Source: Oceanobacillus halotolerans (GTDB lineage Bacteria > Bacillota > Bacilli > Bacillales > Amphibacillaceae). From it: a stretch of DNA of 64,000 bases. Location: positions 38,139 to 102,138 of the forward strand of contig NZ_WIXL01000012.1 of NCBI RefSeq assembly GCF_010993955.1. The letters are read 5' to 3'. The notes beneath the pieces are model-generated. The model made no database searches. It was not told where the DNA came from and saw only the letters and a program-made list of their open reading frames with translations. This document shows positions 54,877 through 63,943 of the stretch, piece by piece (the stretch's first letter is position 1; each line of letters opens with the position of its first letter). A program made the position numbers and the translations under genes.

Positions 54877-54891
54877 ATGCAAACGCTGTCA
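54877..54891. promoter_or_regulatory. Candidate cre (CcpA site) upstream of ytnP
   Basis: ATGCAAACGCTGTCA fits the published cre consensus WTGNAANCGNWNNCA at every fixed position. On the minus strand it overlaps a TTGACA. CcpA is encoded in this window; operation on ytnP is inference. Confidence 0.45.
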
Positions 54892-54914
54892 ATTAAAATA
54901 ATAAAGAACCCAGT

Positions 54915-55565
54915 TTAGTTGGATTCTCCTTTACACCTCGCACGACAGCGATAAATAGTTTGTCCTTTTGCTGAAAATTTTTCTTCATATTCAGTCATCA
55001 CGTTTTGTGGATCATGATAAGCATGTAAATCTAATATCACTTCTTCTAGTTCCATGCCGAATTTAGAAAAGCTTACAAGAGAATATTCAAACAGGTGCTT
55101 GTTATCTGTTTTTAGAATAACCTCCCCACCTGGTGCTAAGATTTCTTTATATTGTTGTAAAAATGTATGGTACGTTAATCTTCTTTTTTCATGGCGATTT
55201 TTTGGCCACGGATCAGAAAAGTTTAAATAAATGGTGGATACTTCGTTCTTTCCAAATATGGACTCTAAATCATCGGCATTTTCGTGTAATAAATACACAT
55301 TATCTTGGTTAAGTTCCTTTACCTTTTGAGCCGCAGTAACAATAATACTTTTTACAACCTCAATTCCAATAAAATTAATCCCTGGATGTTGCTTAGCCAT
55401 TCCAGTAATGAATTGCCCTTTCCCAGTTCCAATTTCAATATGAATCGGATGGTCATTACCAAAAAATGTTTGCCAGTTATCTTTATGTTTACTAGGATTT
55501 GGAATGACTAGGTGAGGATTCTCTTTAAGAAAATCATCAGCCCATGGTTTATTTCGTTGACGCAT
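54915..55565 (-). CDS. trmB: tRNA (guanine-46-N7)-methyltransferase
   Basis: SAM-dependent enzyme that makes m7G46 in tRNA; 216 residues. Motif I IEIGTGKGQFITGMA (about 43-57), NFSDPWPKNRHEKRRL in the catalytic region, and TEYEEKF near the C-terminus are diagnostic of TrmB. Start after GGGAGGTAG. Adjacent to ytnP and ytzH as in B. subtilis. Confidence 0.96.
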   Translation of the reverse strand: MRQRNKPWADDFLKENPHLVIPNPSKHKDNWQTFFGNDHPIHIEIGTGKGQFITGMAKQHPGINFIGIEVVKSIIVTAAQKVKELNQDNVYLLHENADDLESIFGKNEVSTIYLNFSDPWPKNRHEKRRLTYHTFLQQYKEILAPGGEVILKTDNKHLFEYSLVSFSKFGMELEEVILDLHAYHDPQNVMTEYEEKFSAKGQTIYRCRARCKGESN

Positions 55566-55672
55566 ATTATCTACCTCCCTTATATGTCCTAATTTTTATT
55601 CCTAAAAAACCCGATTTCTTTACAGCATAGAATTCGATAAAAACGTGTACACTATGCAACGAGGTGATGGAA

Positions 55673-55960
55673 ATGGGATTAAATGTTGATGACCAATTAA
55701 TGCTATTACATGATATATTAAGTGAACAATCGGAGGACTGCTGTGCAAATGTTTCAGAACATCAGCAAATAAAACGTTTAGTAAAGGCTATGATGGCAAA
55801 TAACAGTATTTCGGATGAACAACTTTTGCAACTCTTACCAGAGATCTATAATTATGGACGTGAAGGAGAAGTTGTTCAAAACATGGAAGAACATATTACG
55901 ACTAATCAGCCGAATTTAGAAACATGGATGCATGCCATTGAGCAAACTAAATTAAAATAG
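55673..55960 (+). CDS. ytzH: YtzH-like protein
   Basis: 95 residues, helical, cytosolic. ATG at 55673 follows GAGGTGATGG; a GTG at 55664 lies inside that site. The sequence LTVDDQL-type start, IKRLVKAMMAN and a C-terminal LETWMHAIEQT match YtzH in length and place between trmB and ytmP. Function unknown. Its 3' end overlaps ytmP by 14 bases on the opposite strand. Confidence 0.82.
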   Translation: MGLNVDDQLMLLHDILSEQSEDCCANVSEHQQIKRLVKAMMANNSISDEQLLQLLPEIYNYGREGEVVQNMEEHITTNQPNLETWMHAIEQTKLK

Positions 55961-56762
55961 TTTCTTTCACATAGTTTGTTAATTCTTCTAATTGATGACG
56001 TTGTTCCCATGCTTTATCATACTCGTGGCGTTCCATATGCCAACTAAAGTATTGTAAAGCATCCAAAATAAGATACCAATACATGCGCTCAACTAATTCA
56101 TGACGATAGGTTACACCATAATTATTTAACCATTCCTCCCACTTATCTCTAGGGATATACGATTTAAGCAGTAAGCCAAAATCCATAACAGGGTCCGCAA
56201 TCATAGCGTTATCCCAGTCAATTAAGTATAAATGGCCCTGTTTCGTTAATAACAAATTGTTATGGTTTAAATCACAATGACAAACAACCTGTTTCTGATT
56301 TCGAGTTACTGGCAACAACATCTCTAGGCAATGAAGAGCATCCTCGACTTCAGGATAGGCAGAGTAAAACTCATTCCTGTTCAACCTTTGTTTTATGGAC
56401 ATAAGCCGTTCGTCCGTTGTTAATGGTTTTTTTCCTAGTCGCATTAGCATGTGTAGCAATTCAGTAGAATGGTGAATTTTATATAATAGGGTTGCTACCT
56501 GTTCATGTTGCATTTCTTCTGGTTTTAATTCTCTAGCGTCTAAATACTCTTGTGCAGTAATGACATCCCCATTTTCCATCCGCCTTGTCCACACTAACTT
56601 CGGAACAATTCCTTCTGCAGATAAAACCGCTAAAAATGGTGAAGAATTGCGTTTAACGAATAAACGACGATTGGTTGTTTCGGCAATATAGGCATCTCCA
56701 GTAAGTCCACCAGCTGGAGTTACTTTCCACTCTTTACTAAACGCTAATTTAATCCATTCCAC
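55947..56762 (-). CDS. ytmP: Aminoglycoside/choline kinase-like phosphotransferase YtmP
   Basis: 271 residues of the APH/choline kinase fold. Catalytic Brenner-type motif CHCDLNHNNLLL (about 160-171) and metal-binding IDWDNA are intact; AETTNRRLFVKRNSS holds the ATP lysine. Substrate unknown, probably a small alcohol or amine. It overlaps the 3' end of ytzH, convergent. Start at ATG 56762 with a weak site. Confidence 0.9.
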   Translation of the reverse strand: MEWIKLAFSKEWKVTPAGGLTGDAYIAETTNRRLFVKRNSSPFLAVLSAEGIVPKLVWTRRMENGDVITAQEYLDARELKPEEMQHEQVATLLYKIHHSTELLHMLMRLGKKPLTTDERLMSIKQRLNRNEFYSAYPEVEDALHCLEMLLPVTRNQKQVVCHCDLNHNNLLLTKQGHLYLIDWDNAMIADPVMDFGLLLKSYIPRDKWEEWLNNYGVTYRHELVERMYWYLILDALQYFSWHMERHEYDKAWEQRHQLEELTNYVKETILI

Positions 56763-56927
56763 TTTTGATTCCTCAAATCTATCAAAATTTACTTGTTATT
56801 CAGTTATCCATAGGCGTAATTTTTTATAATTTCCACACAACAAGAAAACAGACATGTGAATAGATTACCTAATAAATGTTTGTAATTCAAGTTTTTAGAA
56901 ATGGTAATAAGATGTTCTTATTAAAAA

Positions 56928-57395
56928 GGCTGTTTTCTATAAGATTGTGACTTTCTAGTATGAAACGTCCTGCATATAAGATGTATTATGTGCAATAATT
57001 TTATCTATGAATACCGCTACGGAAATACACTACGCTAGATCGTATTTTATTTTCTTGTAAGAATCATCATAAGCTAATACATAGTTGATTGGAGCGTAGG
57101 ACAGTCGACTCCTGCAGGAATAGCACGTATCCGAAGACCCCGCAAGAAGCGGTCTTTGCTTCTAAGGAGGCTGAGGCCGTGCCTGCGGTAAAGTAGACAC
57201 TGTGAAAACGAAAAGTTTGAACAGATATCGCACTTATGCCCCTGGTGAAAGCGAAGTATTCTGCTGGAACTAATTCAAGCACTCAATCCTCGTGAATGAG
57301 GAAAGGCGACTGTCCGGAGCGGAAATCAACCACACTATTTTACTGCGCATTATATAGATTATGGTCATATAAAACAAAAACGTATGCGAAAAGCC
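56928..57395. repeat. Composite MITE-like element, family A with nested D block (468 bp)
   Basis: Ends GGCTGTTTTCTATAAGATTG and, read inward, GGCTTTTCGCATACGTTTTT. The D block (about 57085-57250) is nearly the same as that at 50660-50785, starting GATTGGAGCGTAGGACAG. Flanks AAA/CTT do not match. The frame 57067-57282 inside it is not a gene. Bases 56763-56927 hold nothing recognised. Confidence 0.8.
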
Positions 57396-57415
57396 CTTGA
57401 AAAAAGTAGGATTAT

Positions 57416-58333
57416 TTACGAGTCCTCTTCTTCAACAAATATTAAGGAATCCTCTTCCCACTCTGGACGTTTTACAGCGTTTGTTTGACAATATTGCAAT
57501 AAGGCTTCCGCCACCTTTAATTGTCTATTTTTTAATGGCATAACTAATTTTCTTTTTTCATTAAACCAGCTTTTGTATTCTTTTTTACCAATAATTTGTG
57601 TGTTATAGGGCTCACTTCCATACGAAATATAATTAGTACGAGACAAAACCACTTTTTTAACTGGAAATGTAACTTGTTCTACTTTCAAAATACTTTTAAT
57701 AATACTTTCCGTACGCTTTAAGGCGATCATTGGACTAATAACAGATCTTTTTTTATTTTCGGATACAAGCCCCCACTTTCGGTCATCTTCTGCAACAATT
57801 GTAGTAAACGGGTTATCTTCCATTAAATAAATGACCTCAATTCCTAATGGGCTGACTAAAATAATTTCACCATCCACAGGTGCATTATGAATAGAAAAAA
57901 TTGGTTTATATAATAAAAGAAATGTATCAGGAAACCGCTGTAAAAAATATTTAAGAACGGGGTCTCTTTCATATGCTTTATTCATAAAAGACACTTCAGA
58001 CACAGTTGATGTGGCCCACTTTAACTGAAAAGGAAACAACTTATCTAGATAATACCGCTTTAGTTCTTGTTCTGTTACTGGTAGGTTATTTTCATCTACC
58101 TGTTCCTCTTCTACTTTATTATTTTTTTCGTAACGTTTACGAAAAGCTTTCCATTTCGAAAAAATTGTCTCCTCTTCTTCTGGTGCCACAAATGGTTCAT
58201 TATTTTCTTTCTCCCATTGATTCAAAAGCCTATTCCAATTGTCTTTTTTCAAGCGCATATATTGGCTTGGATATCGATAAATATTCCATTCATACCGTGA
58301 AACATAATCTTCCATTTTTATTAACTGTGCCAT
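57416..58333 (-). CDS. YtlQ-like protein with possible NERD-type nuclease fold
   Basis: 305 residues, no membrane segment; acidic linker near residues 50-80 then a globular part. The block APVDGEIILVSPLGIEVIYLMED recalls the NERD D-x-E/G-I-E core, but without a clear catalytic Lys after it, so assignment is tentative. It starts directly at the stop of thpR (58334) and is surely co-transcribed with it, as ytlP-ytlQ in B. subtilis. Function unknown. Confidence 0.7.
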   Translation of the reverse strand: MAQLIKMEDYVSRYEWNIYRYPSQYMRLKKDNWNRLLNQWEKENNEPFVAPEEEETIFSKWKAFRKRYEKNNKVEEEQVDENNLPVTEQELKRYYLDKLFPFQLKWATSTVSEVSFMNKAYERDPVLKYFLQRFPDTFLLLYKPIFSIHNAPVDGEIILVSPLGIEVIYLMEDNPFTTIVAEDDRKWGLVSENKKRSVISPMIALKRTESIIKSILKVEQVTFPVKKVVLSRTNYISYGSEPYNTQIIGKKEYKSWFNEKRKLVMPLKNRQLKVAEALLQYCQTNAVKRPEWEEDSLIFVEEEDS

Positions 58334-58906
58334 TTATTGTCCCCCAAGTAATGAGAATTCTTCCATTATTTTATACTTCGGGTTATTCTTTGGGAATATC
58401 TGAAAAACAACCACTTCATGAACAGACAAAACACGATGTGCATTTGGTATTTTTGTTGGAATCATGGAAAGTAAATTATTCTCAAGTTGTTTTCCATTCC
58501 ATTTTTTTGCTAGGGTTATATGTGGTCGATACTCTCTTTTTTCTGGCTTAAACCCATTTTTTACAGTAATCCGTTCCACTTGATCATATAATCGAATAAG
58601 ATCTGTTGTTTTTTCAACACCAGTCCAAAGTACCCGAGGTTGCTTTGGATCACCGAAAATTCCTAATTCCTCAATATTTACCTGAAAATGACTTATGTTT
58701 TCAAGTTCTTGTAAATCCTTTACTAAGTTGTCCAATGTCATTTGCTCTACGGCACCAAGGAATTTCATTGTAATGTGTAAATCATTCTGATGTGTCCATA
58801 ACTTATATGGAAACCTATTTTTAAGTTGATCCTGTATTGCATGCAATTCTTTTTTCATAGGTTCTGGTAATGGTATCGCTATAAAATAATGAGGAGTCTC
58901 TGACAC
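58334..58906 (-). CDS. thpR: RNA 2',3'-cyclic phosphodiesterase (2'-5' RNA ligase family)
   Basis: Two-histidine phosphoesterase of 190 residues. Both catalytic HxT motifs are present: DLHITMKFLG (about 44) and PHITLAKKW (about 130). Acts on 2',3'-cyclic phosphate RNA ends. GTG at 58904-58906 is seven bases after GGAGGGA; the frame from 58945 lacks a site. First gene of a pair with the YtlQ-like gene. Confidence 0.92.
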   Translation of the reverse strand: MSETPHYFIAIPLPEPMKKELHAIQDQLKNRFPYKLWTHQNDLHITMKFLGAVEQMTLDNLVKDLQELENISHFQVNIEELGIFGDPKQPRVLWTGVEKTTDLIRLYDQVERITVKNGFKPEKREYRPHITLAKKWNGKQLENNLLSMIPTKIPNAHRVLSVHEVVVFQIFPKNNPKYKIMEEFSLLGGQ

Positions 58907-59073
58907 TTTTATCCCTCCATTAAACTGATTAGTACATTGATCCAACTATCCAACTACAAATTTAAAAATTTATACTTTTATCATATTCAGATTAGGTGTA
59001 CAATAAAATTAATTACTACATAGATTCACAAGCAAGCACCACAAGGTTAATGAATTCATTAAGGAGTGGTTTT

Positions 59074-59292
59074 TTGAATCAAACAACATCCCGTATGCTT
59101 ACTAGAGTGAAGGCTGTTTACCTTTTTATCCGAGAAAATGGGCCAATCTCAACTTCCGAAATTGCCGAAGAATTTGAGACAACAGACCGCACCATTCAAC
59201 GAGACTTAAAAGTGTTAACACACCATAATCTTGTTAAGAGTCCTAACCGAGGTAAATGGGAAATTACAGATCGTAAGGTTAAAATATCTTAA
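59074..59292 (+). CDS. ytzE: DeoR-type small helix-turn-helix protein YtzE
   Basis: 72 residues, essentially one winged helix: AVYLFIRENGPISTSEIAEEF and TTDRTIQRDLKVL. TTG at 59074-59076 follows AGGAGTGG and gives the B. subtilis length (73); the longer frame from 58996 has no site. Autonomous DNA-binding domain with no effector domain; targets unknown. Divergent from thpR. Confidence 0.9.
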   Translation: MNQTTSRMLTRVKAVYLFIRENGPISTSEIAEEFETTDRTIQRDLKVLTHHNLVKSPNRGKWEITDRKVKIS

Positions 59293-59398
59293 AACAATTT
59301 ATTAAGCCTTTGTGGTTCCTGATAAGATGATAAAACTTATCCCCTAATGAATACAATACAAGCCAAGCCAACATCTTATCCTTATAACTGGCAATAAG

Positions 59399-60115
59399 TC
59401 AGTTATTTTTTTGCCTTAAAGCATTCACTTCGTTGTTGGTTAATTCTCGATAGTCTCCTAATCGCAAACTATTATCCAGTTCCAGCATTCCCATACGAAT
59501 ACGTTTTAAGTAAACAACTTTCTTACCGACTGATTTAAACATTCGTTTTACTTGATGAAATTTACCCTCTGTAATGGTTAATTCCACTTCTGAAATTTCT
59601 CCTTCTTTTTTCACAACCAACTTCCCAGGTTTAGTCTCATATCCATCATCTAAGACGACTCCTGAAGCAAATTTTGTTATGTCCTCTTCTGTTACGAACC
59701 CTTCGATTTTAGCAAAATAGGTTTTCTCAATTTTCTTTTTCGGAGATGTTAACACATGAGCTAACTCACCATCATTTGTTAGAAGTAATAACCCCTCCGT
59801 ATCTTTATCAAGGCGTCCTACTGGAAACGGGTTATACTGTTGAATATCCAACTGAAGAAGGTCAACTACCGTTTTATCTTGTATATCTTCCGTTGCAGAT
59901 ATAACCCCTTTAGGTTTGTTCAGCATAATGTATACATATGGCTTATACGATACAGTCCCCCCATTTACTTGAATATGATCAGTAATAGGGTCTATGTGTT
60001 GACTAGCATCTTTTACATAGGTTCCATTAAGGGTGACCTTTTTCTTTTTACATAACTCTTTTACCTCTTTTCGACTTCCATACCCCATATTTGCTAATAA
60101 CTTATCTAAACGCAC
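59399..60115 (-). CDS. ytzG: rRNA small-subunit pseudouridine synthase, RsuA/RluB type
   Basis: 238 residues: N-terminal S4 domain (MRLDKLLANMGYGSRKEVK) and catalytic domain with the Asp in GRLDKDTEGLLLLTNDG (about 100) and KPKGVISAT. C-terminal GKFHQVKRMF is RsuA-like. Presumably modifies U516 of 16S rRNA. Starts 11 bases after murJ, on the same strand, so likely one unit. Confidence 0.93.
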   Translation of the reverse strand: MRLDKLLANMGYGSRKEVKELCKKKKVTLNGTYVKDASQHIDPITDHIQVNGGTVSYKPYVYIMLNKPKGVISATEDIQDKTVVDLLQLDIQQYNPFPVGRLDKDTEGLLLLTNDGELAHVLTSPKKKIEKTYFAKIEGFVTEEDITKFASGVVLDDGYETKPGKLVVKKEGEISEVELTITEGKFHQVKRMFKSVGKKVVYLKRIRMGMLELDNSLRLGDYRELTNNEVNALRQKNN

Positions 60116-60126
60116 ACAAGCACCCC

Positions 60127-61749
60127 CTATCTGCGTTTAAAGATTCGACCCAATACACGAACCCGTTCTCCTAAGACACGTTCTAATAATGTTGATTGAT
60201 AGGCAAACCATAAATAAATTCCGCCACCTAATCCAACACCAAGTGACAGCATTAAAATAGCGTGTACTCTAACTTCTTCATAAGAAAGAAAGTTTCCAAA
60301 AATAACCTTGACGATCCAAATCGTCAATAGCATAAAACTGTTAAAGATACAAATTAACAAAAAGCGTTTAAAGGTTTGTCTAAATGAAAAGCCTATCGTA
60401 TGCTTCACCCTCCAAAGGTTAAAACATACAGCAGTTCCAACTGCAAGTGTTGTCCCAAAAATAGCACCTTTTGCTCCAAAGAAGTGTATAAGTTGAATAT
60501 TAAATAGGACTTTCATCAATAATCCAGCTGTTAAACTAACAACAGCAAATCGTTGCTCATTAATCCCTTGTAAAATGGCAGCAGAAACCGTAAATAGCGC
60601 AAAAAGAAGTGCAACTGGGGCATACCATGCGAGTAGCGGACCTGTTATATCAATATTTGTCAATCCATATAACGATCCATAAGCTACATCGGATAAACTC
60701 GATAACCCAACTACTGCTGGAACAACAAGTACTAACACGATTTGTAGTGATTGATTTATTTGTTGATTAACTAAATCTTTATTGTTCTGTGTATATGATT
60801 TCGTTATAGCTGGAATTAAAGCTAGCGATAAACCGGTAGCGATCGTAACCGGAATAATGACCAGTTTATGCCCATAAAAATTGATAACCGAATAGGCAAT
60901 ATCTGCAATTTCACTTTGACCTATAGTTAACATTGCCCGGTTGAATGTTAATAAATCAACAAATTGATATAACGGTGTGGCAATTCCTACTAATACAAAT
61001 GGCCCTGCATATCGAAATAACTCTAGAAATAAGCTTTTCGTTGGAATCTCATACTTCTTCGTCTGCTGCTGAATTTGCTTATGAATATGGTGTTTTCGCT
61101 TTTGCCAATATATCCATAGTACAGCACAAGAAGCTAATGCACCAACAAAGGCTGCGAATGTTGCTAAACTAACAGCCGTTGCAATTGTCCCATCAAACAG
61201 TTTGAGGACGATAAAAGCTGCACTTAATAAAAAAACAATACGTACAATTTGCTCAATCACCTGGGATATAGCAGTAGGTCCCATTGATTCATAACCTTGA
61301 AAAAAACCACGTACAATACTCATGACTGGAATAACTAATAGGGCGAAACTAACCATTCGTATGACAAGGGTTACATCCCCCACAGAGTTTTGAAAGTCAT
61401 CGTCTGGAATGACCATTTTCGCAAGTGTTTCTGCACCGATAAACAAGGCTACAAAAGCGAGAAAACCCGTCACCGTCATTAAGGTAAGACCCGCACGAAA
61501 CATACGCATTCCCGTTTCATAATCACCTAGTGTGTTATATTTCGAAACAAATTTGGATACAGCAAGTGGAACACCTACTGTGGATATACTAATTAATATA
61601 TTATACGGTGTGTAAGCATACGAAAATAATGCACCACCTGTTTCACCTACTAAGCTGTTAAAAGGAATAACATAAATCATTCCTAAGAATTTTGATAAAA
61701 ATGTTGCTGCTGTTAGCAACATGGTCCCTCTTACAATGTTCGACATCAT
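60127..61749 (-). CDS. murJ: Lipid II flippase MurJ (YtgP)
   Basis: MOP-superfamily exporter of 540 residues, about 14 membrane helices, that flips lipid II across the membrane. N-terminal GTMLLTAATFLSKFLGMIYVIPF and later ARTGGALFSYAY-type segments match the YtgP/MurJ family; the C-terminus is basic (RVLGRIFKRR). Either of two adjacent ATGs after AGGTGAA can start it. Followed by ytzG, divergent from ytfP. Confidence 0.93.
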   Translation of the reverse strand: MMSNIVRGTMLLTAATFLSKFLGMIYVIPFNSLVGETGGALFSYAYTPYNILISISTVGVPLAVSKFVSKYNTLGDYETGMRMFRAGLTLMTVTGFLAFVALFIGAETLAKMVIPDDDFQNSVGDVTLVIRMVSFALLVIPVMSIVRGFFQGYESMGPTAISQVIEQIVRIVFLLSAAFIVLKLFDGTIATAVSLATFAAFVGALASCAVLWIYWQKRKHHIHKQIQQQTKKYEIPTKSLFLELFRYAGPFVLVGIATPLYQFVDLLTFNRAMLTIGQSEIADIAYSVINFYGHKLVIIPVTIATGLSLALIPAITKSYTQNNKDLVNQQINQSLQIVLVLVVPAVVGLSSLSDVAYGSLYGLTNIDITGPLLAWYAPVALLFALFTVSAAILQGINEQRFAVVSLTAGLLMKVLFNIQLIHFFGAKGAIFGTTLAVGTAVCFNLWRVKHTIGFSFRQTFKRFLLICIFNSFMLLTIWIVKVIFGNFLSYEEVRVHAILMLSLGVGLGGGIYLWFAYQSTLLERVLGERVRVLGRIFKRR

Positions 61750-61913
61750 TTCACCTGATTCTTATTTATTCTCACCTTTCGTTATTTTATCATATATAGA
61801 GCATGACTTGATAACGTTTATCTCAAAATAGGGTAAAATCTAAAAGTAATTCATGAAATAATATCGATTGAGGTGGAAAAATGGTAAGATACATACAGAA
61901 AGGAAGGAAACAA

Positions 61914-63185
61914 ATGACATACGATTCAATTGTAATTGGTGGGGGTCCTTCTGGATTAATGGCTTCCATTGCAGCAGCAGAGCATGGAGCAAATACCTTA
62001 TTAATTGAAAAAGGGAACAAATTAGGAAAAAAATTGGCGATATCAGGTGGTGGGCGGTGTAATGTTACAAACCGTTTATCAGAAGAAGAAATCATCAAGC
62101 ACATTCCTGGAAATGGGAAATTTTTATATAGTGCGTTTTCTGTATTCAATAACTATGACATTATCCAGTTTTTTGAAGACATGGGAGTGGAATTAAAAGA
62201 AGAAGACCATGGACGAATGTTTCCCGTTACGAACTCCGCCAAAACGGTTGTAAATGCTTTAATTCATAAATTAGAAGAACTAAATGTGGAAGTCAAAATG
62301 AATACTCCAGTACAAGCTGTTCATTATGATGAGGATAACCATACTGTTATATTGGAAAACGGATTAAAGTTGAATACTCGTTCACTTATCATCGCTGTCG
62401 GAGGAAAAGCAGTCCCACATACTGGCTCTACAGGTGATGGTTATGCATGGGCAAAAAAGGCGGGTCATACTGTAACCGAGCTTTATCCTACTGAGGTAGC
62501 GTTAACATCAAATGAAACCTTTATCCAAAATAAGAGCCTTCAAGGCTTATCCTTACGTGATGTTAAACTAAGTGTATTAAATAAAAAGAACAAACCAATC
62601 ATAACTCATCAGATGGACATGTTGTTTACCCATTTTGGTATTTCCGGACCAGCAGTATTACGGTGTAGTCAATTTGTTGTCAAAGAATTAATGAAAGGCA
62701 GAGAAGCAGTAAAAATGGAGCTTGATATCCTAGCTAGCCGTAATGAAAATGAACTTATTAACACGATTATGTCGCAATTAAAACAACATCCAAAAAAATC
62801 CATAAGAAACGTTCTAAAAGGGCTAATTCCAGAACGATTTTTAGTATTCCTTTTAACCAATCATGACATTCCGGAAGATCAAAAAGCCTCTAACATATCA
62901 AAACAATCTGTTCAAGAATTAGTACATCAAATAAAGCATTTTACATTTCATGTTCATGGGTCACTGCCTTTAGAAAAAGCATTTGTAACTGGTGGAGGGA
63001 TCTCCATAAAAGAAATTAAACCGAAAACAATGCAATCCAAAATCATGCATGGATTGTATTTTTGTGGAGAAATATTAGACATACATGGTTATACAGGTGG
63101 GTATAATATAACCTCAGCACTTGTTACAGGGCGTTTAGCTGGGATGAATGCTGCCTTAGAATCCACTAATACAACTGGTAGTTGA
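61914..63185 (+). CDS. ytfP: HI0933-type FAD-dependent oxidoreductase YtfP
   Basis: 423 residues with an N-terminal Rossmann FAD motif [21 protein letters not shown], the family-specific [11 protein letters not shown] block (about 45) and C-terminal [16 protein letters not shown]. Reaction is unknown for most members. ATG at 61914 follows AAGGAAGG and matches the B. subtilis start; an ATG at 61881 after GAGGTGG would add 11 residues and also looks translatable. Confidence 0.92.
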   Translation: MTYDSIVIGGGPSGLMASIAAAEHGANTLLIEKGNKLGKKLAISGGGRCNVTNRLSEEEIIKHIPGNGKFLYSAFSVFNNYDIIQFFEDMGVELKEEDHGRMFPVTNSAKTVVNALIHKLEELNVEVKMNTPVQAVHYDEDNHTVILENGLKLNTRSLIIAVGGKAVPHTGSTGDGYAWAKKAGHTVTELYPTEVALTSNETFIQNKSLQGLSLRDVKLSVLNKKNKPIITHQMDMLFTHFGISGPAVLRCSQFVVKELMKGREAVKMELDILASRNENELINTIMSQLKQHPKKSIRNVLKGLIPERFLVFLLTNHDIPEDQKASNISKQSVQELVHQIKHFTFHVHGSLPLEKAFVTGGGISIKEIKPKTMQSKIMHGLYFCGEILDIHGYTGGYNITSALVTGRLAGMNAALESTNTTGS

Positions 63186-63210
63186 TTCCTGGCATGATAT
63201 TTAAAAAATG

Positions 63211-63254
63211 AACCATCCTATATAGTGTAAGGGGACAATAAAGAAAGGATGGTT
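63211..63254 (+). promoter_or_regulatory. Hairpin covering the ribosome-binding site of the next gene
   Basis: AACCATCCT (63211-63219) is the exact reverse complement of AGGATGGTT (63246-63254), which contains the only ribosome-binding site of the gene starting at 63260. The loop is 26 bases. If formed, the mRNA would be closed to ribosomes. Confidence 0.55.
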
Positions 63255-63259
63255 TAGCA

Positions 63260-63454
63260 ATGCGAAAAAATGCAATGTGGCTACCAATTATCGCATCTGT
63301 AGGCGTGGGAGCAGCAGCTTATTATTCCATGACGAAAAATAATCAATCACTTGGTCGAACCGTTCAAAATGTTTTACCATTCATGTCAAATATGGGTGGA
63401 AATGGAGGCCAACAACAGCAACAACAAATGGGAAATAATAGTGGTTTAAACTAA
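63260..63454 (+). CDS. Small hydrophobic protein, 64 aa
   Basis: N-terminal hydrophobic stretch AMWLPIIASVGVGAAAYYSM (about 5-24), then a Gly/Gln/Asn-rich tail with six consecutive Gln near residue 51. Resembles the small YrzQ/DUF3918-like proteins of Bacilli only in general character; not assigned. ATG after AAAGGATGG, a site buried in a hairpin. Convergent with the rRNA operon. Confidence 0.7.
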   Translation: MRKNAMWLPIIASVGVGAAAYYSMTKNNQSLGRTVQNVLPFMSNMGGNGGQQQQQQMGNNSGLN

Positions 63455-63599
63455 TATAGCTATAGCGGGCTTGCAATAGTCGAAAAAATGCTACAGGTAC
63501 CCTACTATTGCTAACGTTGCCTAATCTTTAGCAACTGATCATTTTTATGTAGTATAAATCCATCCCTGACAACACGTTTGATGCACACTTCTTAACATT

Positions 63600-63685
63600 A
63601 GAAAACTTGGCTATCACCAAGCCTTTTCGCGATAGCCTTAGTTGCACTTATGCAGGAGGAGCGTTTTATACTTTCCTATATGCCA
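63600..63685. repeat. Fragment of family B repeat
   Basis: AGAAAACTTGGCTATCACCA and GCCTTAGTTGCACTTATGCA match the central part of family B at 3290-3345 and 30575-30630; ends in CTTTCCTATATGCCAAAA. The frame at 63607-63876 runs through it into the rRNA terminator and 5S gene and is rejected. Confidence 0.7.
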
Positions 63686-63687
63686 AA

Positions 63688-63730
63688 ATAAAAAGTCCTA
63701 AGATAGGTGGTTACTATCTTAGGACTTTTT
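63688..63730 (-). terminator. Terminator of the rRNA operon
   Basis: AAAAAGTCCTAAGATAG and CTATCTTAGGACTTTTT form a perfect 17-base stem with T-runs on both strands, 6 bases beyond the 5S 3' end; it can also stop convergent transcription. Confidence 0.92.
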
Positions 63731-63735
63731 CAGTT

Positions 63736-63852
<117 letters not shown>

Positions 63853-63943
63853 ATTTTATTATCAAGTATAAATTAAATGTATGTATTTAATTTATACCCT
63901 AAAAACTAAATAAGAGTATGTTCAACGAAACAACGAATTAGAT

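Noticed and set aside
56795..56815. DnaA-box-like TTATCCATA near 56803
   Set aside because: A single imperfect site next to ytmP with no cluster; expected by chance in AT-rich DNA.
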